From: Cryptomeria japonica
Lineage: Eukaryota > Streptophyta > Pinopsida > Cupressales > Cupressaceae
NCBI RefSeq assembly: GCF_030272615.1
Contig: NC_081410.1
Location: forward strand, 288,981,957 to 289,045,956
Length of the DNA stretch: 64,000 nt
Direction: 5' to 3'
The notes under the pieces are model-generated. The model ran no database searches, was not told the origin of the DNA, and saw only the letters and a list, made by a program, of their open reading frames with translations. The position numbers and the translations under genes were made by a program. Below are positions 1 to 12,012 of this stretch, piece after piece (position 1 is the stretch's first letter; each line of letters opens with the position of its first letter).

Positions 1-1312
1 TGGGACATATTTTTTGTTGAGAGAGAAAAGAAAGAAGAGAAAGACATACAAAAGGTGGATAAGTCATTTACTAAGGCATATCAGAAGGTAGATAAAGGTA
101 AAGGCAAAATTGGCAATATACCTGATATCACAATTAAGGATAACTTACTGCCATCGGCACAGGACACCCCACCAATAATTTCAGAGGCACCGACACAAAC
201 AGATAGTCAGCCTAGAGAAGATAAGTCGAAAGAAGTAAAAGTAGATAATGTTGATCTCAAGTCTGACATTCTATTCACGATGAATGTTAACACTCAAGAT
301 GTTAATATTGTAATGGATAAGGAGATAGCTGAAGTTAAGAAATCTGAATCCATCCTTGATGATACTCAACTTAACACTGAAATACCAACTGAAGAAGAAG
401 CAGAAACTGGAACAAAAATAGGGCATGAACAAAATATATCTAAACCGATAGATAGTAAGGTTGAAAATAAGAATGAAAACAAGAATGAGAATAAGGAAGA
501 AAAGTGAATAAATAAGAGGTTAAGGTTGAAAGCAAGGCAATAGAAGTGGTCAAGGTAACTATGTAGACATCTGGAGAAGAAAAGAAACCAAGTGCAGAAC
601 CAAGCACTCCACCTAGCACTTCTACTATGGATTATAGACCATCAAATATTACATATGTACTTTTAGATTCAATAAAAAGGATTACAAAATGCAATGCCTT
701 AGCATTTAAGGCCATTGATGATTCTTTACCAATTTTGCAAATGATTGCACCGGCATGTAAAGTTGATCATATTGATGGATCTTTAGGTAATTGGACACAT
801 TGTCCAAATTCATTGCTTCTAAAATTCAAACTGTGGATAAAATAAATGAAGAGACCGTTAAGGAAAGGGTAAATAAGGAAAAGGATAATTTCTTTGACAA
901 AACAATTAAGGACTGTATAGGACAGATTGATTCTTTGTTACCAGCACTTAATTCCACCATTCTAGAATACAAAGAGTTTTATAGGGAAGCATGTAAGCCT
1001 CACCAGCTAACCGAGGATATTGATGAGGAAATATGGAAAACACAAAAGGAAATTGATGATATAGCTGATAATATGATTGGTTCTTCGGAACTTACTTCAG
1101 TTTTGGATCAAGAAATGGAAATCTATGAAGAGAAGATTGAGAAATTGGAAAGGGAGAAAGAAAGGCTAAGGATGAAAACTCGAGAGTTGAAGAGCAAGCT
1201 TGGTCCTAGATTGGATAATTTATTAACACACCAAAATGAGCTATCTAAGGAATCTATTCAAGGAGAAAGATCACTGGAGCAACAAATGCATTATCTCACT
1301 AGTATGATCTAG
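1..1312 (+). pseudogene. Sense ORF upstream of a Sirevirus-like 3' LTR (C-terminal part, broken)
   Basis: Function unknown. Three reading-frame segments (55-507, about 540-845, 791-1312) join into one protein if two frameshifts and an in-frame TAG near 563 are allowed; the clearest frameshift lies near 790, where the segments overlap. The first part is Glu/Lys/Asp-rich and probably disordered. The last part (791-1312) is strongly helical, with a coiled-coil stretch of charged residues (EKIEKLEREKERLRMKTREL). It ends about 280 bp before a polypurine tract and LTR, the place where Sireviruses carry their env-like gene. No membrane segment is visible. The larger ORF at 21835-25192 has the same position and a similar charged, helical C-terminus, so the two are probably related element-borne genes. 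The 5' part lies outside the window. Confidence 0.6.
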
Positions 1313-1584
1313 CAGACAGAGACTATAATTTCTAATAATACTAAGTTTTTTCAAGGTCTTAACTTAGTTTTGGTAGACATTTTCTAGATTGTACATATCC
1401 GATTATATGATTCTAGGTAAATTAAAAAAATTCTTTGATTCTTTTGACATCCTTTGTCATTCATGTCAAAGAGGGAGTAGTGTATGAGGAAAATGTATAA
1501 AAGGAGATCATTTTCTCAAGGGGAGCACTATCAGTTTTTTGACTTCATTTTGGATATCAGTTTTTGGATTTTTCTCATGAGTGT

Positions 1585-1609
1585 TGCCATCAATGCCAAA
1601 GGGGGATAT
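1585..1609 (+). other. Polypurine tract of the Sirevirus-like element
   Basis: The motif caatgccaaagggggatat sits directly before the LTR. The same phrase, gccatcaatgccaaagggggagat, occurs in reverse complement at 17675-17700 beside another LTR, which fixes the boundary. It would prime plus-strand DNA synthesis during reverse transcription. Confidence 0.7.
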
Positions 1610-2476
1610 TTTTGGCATTATACACTCAGATGAGAATAGTTGATGTTGTCATTGATGGCAACCAACTGGTAATATGGTTCATAGGCTATACCAGCAACAG
1701 ACATCTACTGACACTAGCAGGCACTACAAGTTTATTCACACCGGCATCCAATCTACACTGACAGCAGATCATACCAACACTCTAAGATGACTTGAAATAA
1801 TATTGTTTTATATTATAATTATATTTGTATAGATGACATGATGTATTATAAAGACTCATATATGTATGAGATCTTGTAGGTCATTATGAAATGTAATTAG
1901 GTAATGTAAGGAAGCGATATATGAGATGTGATAGGTTATGATAGCGAATGAACTGAATATACATTTTGATGTAATTATCATATGAGAGAATAAGAGTAGA
2001 GCATAGCGAAGAAAGGTTTATGGAAAAGGTATCAGATAGAGCTTATACCAATACTAGATCCAGCATTGCAGATGCTATTTTGAGTATTACATTGTCATTG
2101 GATTTAATTATCCAATTGTATAGTCAGTGAGACTCCATTTTTGTATTGAGCAGTGAGCTCTAGGCAGTTGGCCTCCCTACATGTGCAAGCCCCTATTGTA
2201 CAAGTAATATTTATTCATATTGGCCAGTGAGTAAATATTGTGGGTCACAAATCCCACCAAGGTTTTTCCCCTACTGGGTTTCCTTGCCAAAAGTATCTGT
2301 GTTATGGTGTGTGTTGATGATTATACCTTTATTTCTCTTTACTGCATTATTATTTGTTTACCGATATATTAATTTGGGTTATAAAGTTGCAAACAAGTTT
2401 AAATCTTTCATCTATCGGTTAGACATTGATTCACACCCCCCTCTTAGTGTCTTTGGGACTGATCAAGTATCTAACA
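1610..2476 (+). repeat. 3' LTR of the Sirevirus-like element at the left edge
   Basis: The 867-bp LTR begins TTTTGGC, where related copies have TGTTGGC, and ends ATCTAACA. Near its end it has the signature seen, in either orientation, in all the Sirevirus-like LTRs here: a stretch close to ttcacacccccctcttagt. The middle (2160-2270) is similar to 29640-29740 in reverse complement. The 5' LTR and most of the element lie left of the window, so the target-site duplication cannot be checked. Confidence 0.7.
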
Positions 2477-2502
2477 ATCACAATAGTGGTAGCACAAGGA
2501 TA

Positions 2503-2606
2503 GAGTCGATACAAATGCAGACCTACAAGTATCAATAGAGTTAATAAAAATATAGACCTACAAGTATCAATAGAGTCAAGATAAATGCAGACCTACAAGT
2601 ATCAAG
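2503..2606. repeat. 35-bp tandem repeat, three copies
   Basis: Units at 2503-2537, 2538-2572 and 2573-2606 share the core agacctacaagtatcaa. The middle unit differs from the others by a few substitutions. The array lies just outside the LTR end at 2476. No coding role is visible. Confidence 0.85.
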
Positions 2607-5600
2607 TGTTTTAACATTATATTTGATGAACGGATAAAGGTAGGTATGTATCCATCAAAGAGAAGAGTTTAATCATAGTGCAACGTAGAGATATCATTAT
2701 CTTCTATAAGAAATGGAAGTGCCATCATGATAAGTCTTTTGAATAATTTGGACTACTATAATCAAACGCATGGAAAGGAGTACACAGTGAGTTCAAATCA
2801 TCATGCAAGTAGATTTCAAGTATTAAAGAATAGATTAAGTAGAAAGAATCCTCTTTTATTCTAAGCATGGTATGTATATTGTCAAGGAGAAATGTATAAT
2901 AGTCAAAAGACATAGGCAATAACAATGCTAGGTCAACAAATAGTAAAAATTATACACCTATAGCAGCCCTTCAAAGCCTAACATGGACCACATATGACAC
3001 TAGGGTAGTGATAAAGGTATAAAAAGCTAATAACAGTGATGGTTTTAGTCTTTAACAAGACACACAATAGTTACCACAAGATATAGAGACAAATGAGAAG
3101 CTCATCGATGATTCACACACAACCACATAGCAACAAACCTCAGAAAATACTGTCCCAACATAGCTAGGGAAAAGAATAGTTGTTTAAAGAGAAAAATCAA
3201 AGTTGTTGCAAGCCTAATGATAGATAGGTGTCAAAATGATCAAAGAGTTTATCAAGGTGAAGTCCCTAAGATTTTAGAGAATACTTAATGGGTGAGAAAC
3301 AATTTTAAAATCAAGAGATTTAATTTCAAAATAGTAAATGGTCACCATAATGCAGCCCTGAGCCAGCAAAGAACAATTAATGGAATCTACAAAAGATCAG
3401 TCCGATGAGTTGTAGAGATAAGAGGTGGACCTAATAGAGAGCACAATCGAATGGATCTGAAGCAGCGCATGCATAAACCCAAAAATTAAAGGAAAGCACT
3501 GAAAATCTAAGTCAAACTCAATAGGAACATCACATTGGTATGTATTAAGACATATCCAAAGGTAATGAGAGCACAATTCATAGTGAAAAGTATAGAGAAT
3601 ACAAAGGTGTAGCCATAAAAGATGAGTGAATAAAATCTTAGAGCATCTTTTTCTACTAGACAAAAAAGACAGTCAAAGATGTTTATGAGAGTGACAATGA
3701 AAGAGACAAACCCTCATTCAATGTCATATAATGATAGTTCTAAGAAACCATGAAGATCAGTCTATCAAACACCCTTGAGAAATCTCGAGCATTAACGACA
3801 AGGACAAGAATCTGAAGTATAACCCATGAGTAGAAGCTCTAATAATATAGTCCAAAATTACATCAAGAGTACATTGATGCAAAGCCCCAAGCACATCATA
3901 TTGGAATTTAAGATAGTGGTCATTGTGTTTCAATTTAGTTATCATAGTGAGAAAGAACTCAAGGATTGTTACAACATAACCATTTACAAAATAGAGCCTA
4001 GATGCATTCCAAGATGAGAAGATTACTTTTAGGTGCAAGGTTTTGTATGTTAGTGAGAGCAGAGATATAAAGAGGTTAAAGGCTACAGTGATATAGGAGG
4101 ATTAAGTAACAACCTAAAAGTATGATAATGGAATCAAATATTGTCAAAATAGTCAAGATATTCATAGCAGATGATAGTGGTATGAGCATACCCTAAAGAC
4201 TAAATAGGCTTATGAGATATAGTCCAAGGTTTAATGAGCATTTGTCACACTAGGTCATTAAGAATTCAACCTTCATTTTAGTAATATCCAACAAGGATGT
4301 GGTTATTGTTAAAAGCCACATGACTATCATAAAGAATAGATATGACCAAATTACAACATGAAAAGATAATCATATTCCTCACAGAGATAGTAAGTATGGT
4401 CAAGCACTGTTAGAGACAATGAAAATAACAAAGAGTGGTCTCATTCATACAACAAATTAGATGAGTAGCTACCAAAGACAAAAGAGCATATGTGTATGAT
4501 GGAAAAATGAGTGCTTCATTTAGCCACAGTCATAGGACAATAAAAATACCATAGTTATCATGAAAATGTGCAAACCCTCGAAGGCATGATAGTAGTCATA
4601 CCCCAATAGTTACAAAATGTTGTGGCAGACCCTAATAAGCAAAAATACAGTAAGAAGGTTTTCTTGCAACCACTATTAAAGCCATGAACAAACACCATGG
4701 GAGTATACAAAGATAGAAATCCAAGATGACAAAAAGACATCAAAGATTCACCACTCATTGTCATAATCAGTCTAAAGGGTAGGCCTATGATATGTACCAA
4801 GAAAGCAATACAATGCAATCACAGATAGTGCAATCACAATCATGAGTATAGAATTGGAAAAGGTTATCACAAAGTAATAAATATATGACAAAAGAGGAGG
4901 TTCCAAATATGATAATTGTCATAGTAAGATATATAAAGCCATCCATTGGGAGTAAACAAAGATCAAGCTAAAATATATAAGAGGAAAGATAGTCTTTTGA
5001 ATAGTAGATCCTCAAAGCCAATAAAGGACACATTCAAGGTCATAAGATACCAAAGAAATCTACCTAAATAAAACTATCCCAGTCCCATCATAAGAGTAGT
5101 AAAAAGACTACTAAGATAATGAATATCAAATGAGTAGAAAATGGAAGTTCTTAAATATTAGATGAAAAGTTGTGATAGTAAAAGTGATATTTTAAACTCA
5201 ACCAATATTGAGATGCAAATGAAGACATAACAAACCATAGCATAGTAAGGAATGAAATGGAGGAATGATCAAAGGGGTTACTCAATCAATTGGAGATGAT
5301 ACACTATAGTTTAAAGGTTATTTTTAAAGGCAAGAGGTTGAGTCTCAACTCATGCATCAGTTTGAGTCCTAAGAAAAGGGAGTTTACCATCTAATAGTAC
5401 AGTCCAAGTGCAGTTGTGGACCCCTCATGGGTTAGTTATTAGATAGGACAACTTTTTATCCTGTTAACACTCAAATATCATCAATTTTCATGTTGTTTAT
5501 GCATACTTTTCCCTCAAATTCAACCCCAAGCAATAGTCATGAATATTGAAGAAATTTCCAAAGTTGGAGACTACTAGAGTGAGTTGAGTTCAAAGATCAA

Positions 5601-6305
5601 GCTAGAGTTTTGGCATCAATTTCTTCTTTCAGTCAGGAATGCATCTCTCTCTTATATATTATCTTCTTTTCTCTCTTATTCCAGGGGGGTTGCTTTTGTC
5701 TACCCTTTTCTTTTCAGTTGGGCATGAATATTGTAGCTCATAGAAGCATTATCAGTTGTAAAATTCCTTTATATTTCAATAATAGCAAGCAATTTTCCTT
5801 CTCAATACTTGGTGTATTGTGTTGAGAAATTGATTTGATGATATTTTTTTTATTCATTGCTTGAATCCTTTGATGTTTTCTCTTTTTAATAGCATTAATG
5901 CAATAAGATGCATAGATTAATACAAGTCATAGATTGTGTAAGTTAATTTTGATAGTTTGAAGTTGAGAAGACAACTTGTTTTTCCTTCATGTAAGCTTTG
6001 AGATTAGCCCCTTTTTATGAAGTACCGATGTATTACTTTCTTAGTTGAGTTGTGATGAATGAGTCTTCTTTATTGAGAGGTATTGTGAGTCAATATAGTT
6101 GATTAAGATTCTAAATTATTTGGTGCATCACCTCTTATGATAGGTTTCAATTCAAGTTTTCTTCCTATCCCTTTTCCCATCAAGTCAAGTTTGTAGGAGG
6201 TTCATCAAAGAGAGCCAACTTTCTCTAGAGGTCGATTTCCACCATAGCCAAGCCACATGCATGGAAATTATCCCATTTCTCACAAGATTACTGAGCTTTT
6301 AGCTT
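2607..6305. other. Decayed intergenic or transposon DNA without a recognisable gene
   Basis: About 3.7 kb of AT-rich sequence. Short open stretches occur on both strands (for example minus 3397-3663 and 3757-4038), but none shows a conserved domain or plausible codon bias. The block from about 5640 to 6300 is T-rich and leads into the gag-like coding sequence starting near 6306, so it may be the leader of that gypsy element. No LTR ends were found here. Confidence 0.6.
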
Positions 6306-7458
6306 GAGCATCATGGGTGCAATCTTGGTGACAACAATAACATTTTGGTGCAAGAAGAGACTATAAACACTTATTTCAATAATATTTATCATACAAATGA
6401 TGTTCACCCTTCTTCTAAAATTTATAAGGTTACCTTGGAGCAATAGAATGATCTTAGGTCACAAGGGTTTGATATTCCTAAACCATCTTCGACCAACATG
6501 ATACATGTGAATGGTTATGAAACACCTAATAAACCCTTCTTCATAGTTCAAGGTGCTAGTCCTTCTCCAAACCCTCAACCTCTAAAAAAGCCTCTCTTTG
6601 TGGTTCAAGGTGGTTATACTAATGATTCCTTTTGCACTCCTAACAATCTAGTTATTACTATTCAAGGAGGTTATCCTACTAAGAGCCCTTATGAGTATTC
6701 TAAACAAATCACTCGAGAGAACTACAATTCAGTTGCTCACACATATAATACGTGAAACAATAGGCAACCTGATCCTCCTCTACTTATTCCTTCTTCACTT
6801 TCTACCCGCCAACCTATTCTTCCACAATCACCTCGTAAATCACAAACTCTTGATAAAGAGTATGACCTTATTGAACAACTTAAAGCTACTCCTACCAAGA
6901 TATCTATTTAGGATTTGATTCAAACTTCATCCACTCATCATGGAATGTTACAAGATGCTTTAATGAACTTAGATGTCCCACCCATGATGACACCTAATAA
7001 TATGGGTTCTTTTATTGACTTCATGACAATACCCAAAGCTCAAATTGTCTTCACACAAGATGAGTTTCCCTCCCATAAGATCCAACATCAATATGATCCC
7101 CTTATGACTTGGTCCTTATCAATGATAATTCTATAAGTATAACCCTTGTTGATATTGGATTTGGCCTTAATGTTTGTACCATTAGCCTATTGCATAAAAT
7201 CAAGGTGGGTACATCCCTTATTAAACTAGATTCTCTTACTATCTGTGGCTTTGATAATGTTGCTAGATCTTCCTTGATTATTAAGGTAGGACCCATTATT
7301 TTACCTACACCTATTCATGTCATGCCCAATAAGCTTACCTACAATATTCTATTAGGATGACCTTGGCTTCATTGTACGCAAGATGTCCCTTATACTTTTC
7401 ACATGCAACTTAAGTTCATATACAACAATAAGATGTATACCTTATTTGTTGATATTGA
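6306..7458 (+). pseudogene. TAT-like gypsy gag/protease remnant, part 1
   Basis: Gag C-terminus plus aspartic protease of a Ty3/gypsy element. The reading frame from 6306 has stops near 6448, 6756 and 6909, then shifts frame near 7110. The passage YDLIEQLKATPTKISI matches in kind the block YNLLDHLGKTPTQISI of the TAT element at 60.1 kb, directly ahead of its protease. The protease follows: VDIGFGLNVC (7147-7176) corresponds to the D-[ST]-G-A-GLN-C active-site region and keeps the Asp. The closing motif YNILLG-stop-PWLH reads as ILLGRPW with CGA changed to TGA. Residues 6530-6690 hold three copies of a V/I-Q-G-G/A motif. The frame runs into the copia insertion at 7459 and resumes at 12480. Confidence 0.75.
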
Positions 7459-7889
7459 TGTTAGGGTTTCAAGCAGATCCGAAACAAATATGAACTAACA
7501 ATTATATGCAGATTTAAATACAAAAGATAAAGAAATAAAACAGGACACAGATAACACAGAGATTTAACGTGGTTCACCCAGAATGGGTTATGTCCACCAT
7601 ACACAGCCGTCCAATCTTTCTTATTATCCAGCAAAAATAGTAAATCAACCTTACAATGCCTTAAGCATCATAGCCGCTTATAACATGCATTTTTAGGGCA
7701 ACAAACAAAGTCGGCCTTTTTTAGGGTTTTATTACAATGTCGGTTTTCATCAACAAAAACGGCAAAAAAAATATTTCTTGGGGGCTGCCACCCCCGAACC
7801 CCTGCCCGGGGCTCGGCCCAGCCCTGGACCCCGGCAAGGATACGTGCTGAGTGTATAGTACTTTGCTGATCAGTCGCCACATTTCAACA
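7459..7889 (-). repeat. 3' LTR of the copia element
   Basis: The 431-bp LTR reads TGTTAGGG...TTTCAACA on the + strand and pairs with 12013-12474. It contains a GC-rich patch (about 7780-7840) in otherwise AT-rich DNA. The corresponding patch in the right LTR is longer. Confidence 0.95.
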
Positions 7890-7948
7890 ATCTCCCACTT
7901 GGAGACTGATCAGGCTCCACACTGAACAATCTCCCACTTGGAGATTGA
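7890..7948 (-). other. Duplicated polypurine tract
   Basis: Two near-identical copies of atctcccacttggaga occur at 7890-7905 and 7929-7944 (minus: tctccaagtgggagat). The first touches the LTR edge and is the functional position. The second lies 39 bp further inside and is also preceded by AACA, as if a short PPT-LTR junction had been duplicated. Confidence 0.75.
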
Positions 7949-8025
7949 TACTACACGACACCACTGTACATGCAACATCCGCTAGATAAAACACTAGGAC
8001 TTGACTGGTATAAATTCCACAATTA

Positions 8026-11000
8026 TTAATCAAGAAGACCAACAAAAACTGATGAAGAAATCAGCTTCTCCTGTGGAACTGCCTTTGTGAACATATCGAC
8101 AGGATTCTCACTTGTGTGAATCTTCTCAAGCCGTAACTGACCCTCCTCCAAAATAGTCCGAATGAAGTGGTACCTGAGCTGAATGTGCTTTGTCCTTGAA
8201 TGAAAAGCAGAGTTCTTCGCAAGATGAATGGCACTCTGGCTATCAGTATACAATGGGCTATCCTCTTGTGTCTGACCCAATTCCTTCAGAAAACATTGCA
8301 ACCAAATCATCTCTTTGTTGGCTTCTGTAGCAGCAACATACTCAGCTTCAGTGGTTGAAAGTGCAACAACCTTTTGTAGCCTAGAAATCCAACTGACTGC
8401 AGTTCCCCCTATAGTAAAAACATACCCAGTAGTACTCCTCCGTGAATCAATATCACCCGCCAGATCAGAGTCAACAAATCCACTTAGAGCAGCATTAGAT
8501 CCTTTGAAACATAATGCCTTCGTAGTAGTTCCTTTCAAATACCGAAGAATCCATTTCACAGCATTCCAATGTTCCATACCCGGATTACTCATAAACCTGC
8601 TCACAACTCCCACTGCATGTGCAATATCTGGCCTTGTGCATACCATTGCATACATCAAACTGCCAACAGCTGATGAATATGGGATGTTAGACATTTTATT
8701 AACCTCTTCCTGTGCCTTTGGGCACATCTCCTTAGTCAATTTGAAATGACTAGCCAAAGGTGTACTAACTGCTTTTGCATCCTGCATGTTAAATCTTTTC
8801 AACACCTTCTTTATATACTCACTTTGGGACAAATTCAAGGTTCTATTTTTCCTGTCCCGTGTAATCCTCATACCGAGAATTTGCTTAGCTGCACCCAAAT
8901 CCTTCATAGCAAATGACCTGGCTAATTTCTGTTTAAGATCATTTATATGTTGCATGTTAGACCCAGCAACAAGCATGTCATCAACATAAAGCAACAGGAT
9001 AATATAACTGCCATTATCAAATCTCTTAAAATATACACAATGATCAGAATGACATCTATGATAACCGTGTTCAGCCATGAAACTATCAAATTTTAAATAC
9101 CATCGTCGGGGTGCTTGCTTTAGGCCATACAGACTTTTCTTCAACCTGCACACCAAGTTCTCCTTACTTTTGACCTCATATCCCTGTGGTTGCAACATGT
9201 AAATTTCCTCCTCCAAATCTCTATGGAGAAAAGCTGTTTTGACATCTAATTGTTCAAGATGTAAATCATCTGCAGCCACAAGACTAAGTACAGTTCTAAT
9301 TGAAGTCATTTTTACAACTGGAGAAAATATTTCATCATAATCTATACCCTTTTTCTGTGCAAAACCTTTTACCACAAGTCTGGCCTTATATCTTTTCTGA
9401 CCTCCTTCCTCCTCCTTCAGCTGATAAACCCATTTGTTAGGCAAGGCTCTTTTTTCTACAGGTAAAGGGACTAAGTCCCAAGTCTTATTTTTCATCAAGG
9501 AGTCCATCTCCTCTTTCATGCCTAGTTGCCACTATTGTTTGGCATCCACCTGCATTGCTTCTTCATATTCTTCTGGTTCACTAGAATCTATTAATAAAAT
9601 AGAATACAAAGAAGGAGAAAATCTTTTAGGGGGTCTACTTGTCCTCGTAGAACGTCTAACACTTGCAGGAGTTTGTGGGACAATCTGTTGTTGCTGAGCA
9701 TCAGGTACCTGTGGCATTTCATTTTCAGGAATCTTATCCAACACCACATATTCTTGTTTGTCCTGTTCATGCTTCTTTTCCTTCATTTGTTCTTTATACA
9801 TAACCTTCTCATTGAATATAACATCTCTACTTCTAATTATTTTCTTATTTTCAAGATCCCATAACCGATAGCCATATTCATCTATCCCATATCCAATGAA
9901 GGTACATTTCTGAGATTTAGCATCAAGCTTGGTTCTGTTTTCTTTATCAACATGGACAAAAGCTTCGCAACCAAAAGTTTTTAGAAAAGAATAATTTACC
10001 TTTTTACCAGTCTATGCCTCCTCTGGAATACCACCATCCAAAGGGGTTGAAGGTCCTCTATTTATCAAATAGACAGCAGTATGTACAGCATCTGCCCAAA
10101 AATGTAAGGGCAATCCAACATGCAATCTCATGCTCCTCGCACGTTCCATGATGGTCCTATTCATTCTCTCTGACACACCATTTTTCTGTGGAGTTCCTGG
10201 AACTGTCTTCTGCTTTTGAATCCCATTTAAGGAACAGTAATCTTCAAATGCTTTGCTGCAATACTCACCTCCATTATCCGATCTGAGACACTTCAACCTT
10301 TTTCCTGTCTCATTCTCAACCAAAGCTTTCCATTTCTTAAAAGTTTCAAAAACATCTGATTTTTGTTTTAGGAAATATACCCATGTTTTTTTGGTTGATT
10401 CATCAATAAAAATAACATAATAACAAGAGCCACCAAGAGATGATACCTGAGCCGGTCCCCATACATCTGAATGTACAAGCTCTAACTTCTCACTCTTCTT
10501 CTCTTTCCCAACCTTGAGAAATCTGACTCTTTTCTGTTTACCATAAACACAATTCTCACAGAACTCTAAATCAATCTTCTTTAGTCCTGGCAATAGATTT
10601 TTGGAGTGAAGGATTTTCATCCCTTTCTCACTCATGTGCCCAAGCCTATGTTGCCACATTATCGAATCTGTTCTTGCAACATTTATTGTTGTTGTCCCTG
10701 CAGTAACTTTATCTGTAGTACCTAAGGTAGAGTAAGTGTTACCAGTACACAGATATAATGTGCCTACCTTCGCACCTTTAGCTACTACTAATGATCCTTT
10801 AGTGACCTTCCACATACTATCTGAGAAGGTAACTATGCAACCTTCACTACCTAGTTGCCCTGCAGAAATTAAATTTCTTCTTAAATTAGGAACATGTCTT
10901 ACCTCCTGCAGAAACCAGTCATTACCATTCTGCAACTTGATCTTTATCTTTCCTTTTCCAACAATTTGACAAGGCTCATCATCACCCAAATATACCTGTC

Positions 11001-11961
11001 CAAAATCACCTTGAACATAATCTAGAAAATATTTTCTATGGGGTGTAGCATGAAATGAAGCCCCAGAATCTATTACCCAGGAATCATTAACATTATCCAA
11101 ACATAAGATTAAAGCATCTTGTAAATTATTACTTGCAATATTAGCTTCCTTACTGTCATTTTCATTTTTGTCTCCTTCTTTGTTTTTCCGAGACCAACAA
11201 TCTTTCTTTAGATGACCAGGCTTTCCACAGTACCAGCAATCTTTCTTTCCTCTAGATTGAGAGCGTCCTTTCTTTGACTTCCCTCGTGACTTCTCATTCC
11301 CAGGGCCTTTTCCTCTTTCCTTTGATCTTCCTCTGTTCTCCACATTCAAAACACTACCCGATGATGTTGGAGTCTCACCTGTGCTTTTCCTTCGCATTTC
11401 CTTGCTTAGGATAACACCAACAATATCATCAAATACCAAAGTATTTTTACCAGAGACAGAGTTACTTACAGCCATAACCAAGCTATTCCAGCTTTCTGGC
11501 AAAGAACATAAAATCAAGAGAGCCCTAACCTCTTCTGCAAAGGTAATTTTTACCGAAGACAATTGACTGGTAATTGTATTAAATTCATTTAAGTGCTCTG
11601 CTACAGATCCTCCCTCACTCATTTTCAAATTAAATAAACGCTTCATAAGAAATACCTTATTCAAAGCCGAGGGTTTCTCATACAGCTTAGCCAATGTTGC
11701 CATCAAATCTACAGTCATTTTTGCTTCTGTTATATTGAATGCTACAGACGCCGCAAGGCACAATCAAATGGATCCCAGTGCCTTTCTATCTAAAATGTCC
11801 CACTCTTCATCTGATATTGTGGTCGGTTTCTTTGCCTTTCCTTCCAATGGCCACCACAAATCCTTTTGATACAGGTAATCCTCCATCTGCATTTTCCATA
11901 ACTGATAATTCTGGCCGCTGAACTTTTCGACCTTGAATTTGGAATCCTCCATTGCTCCCAC
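8026..11961 (-). pseudogene. Copia gag-pol polyprotein with three premature stops
   Basis: One reading frame from ATG at 11961 to 8026 encodes the polyprotein of the virus-like replication cycle. In order: DUF4219/UBN2-type gag (FSGQNYQLWKMQMEDYL near the start), zinc knuckle CWYCGKPGHLKKDC (about 11.2 kb), aspartic protease WVIDSGASFHAT (about 11.06 kb), GAG-pre-integrase WQHRLGHM, integrase with HSDVWGP, RSDNGGEY and NGVSERMNRT supplying D, D and E, reverse transcriptase with LYVDDML (about 8.97 kb), and RNase H with STTEAEYVAA and LYTDSQSAIHLAKN. Three in-frame stops break it, near 11761 (TGA), 10014 (TAG) and 9529 (TAG). The first two fit single C/G-to-T/A changes. All catalytic residues I could check are intact, so this is the best preserved pol in the window. 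Confidence 0.92.
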
Positions 11962-11998
11962 TCAAATCTGAAAGTCCTGCCAATTTACAGAAAACCTC

Positions 11999-12010
11999 GC
12001 TCTGATACCA
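11999..12010 (-). other. Primer binding site, initiator-Met tRNA type
   Basis: The minus strand reads TGGTATCAGAGC two bases inside the 5' LTR end. This is the standard plant copia primer site, complementary to the 3' end of initiator methionine tRNA. Confidence 0.9.
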
Positions 12011-12012
12011 AT

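Noticed and set aside
2725-4038. Minus-strand frames of 66-93 codons in the left non-coding region
   Set aside because: Phe/Leu/Tyr-rich, hydrophobic by AT composition, with no similarity to the pol motifs expected; not supported as genes.
8315-8989. Plus-strand frames inside the copia pol
   Set aside because: They lie opposite conserved RT and RNase H motifs on minus and show no domain of their own.
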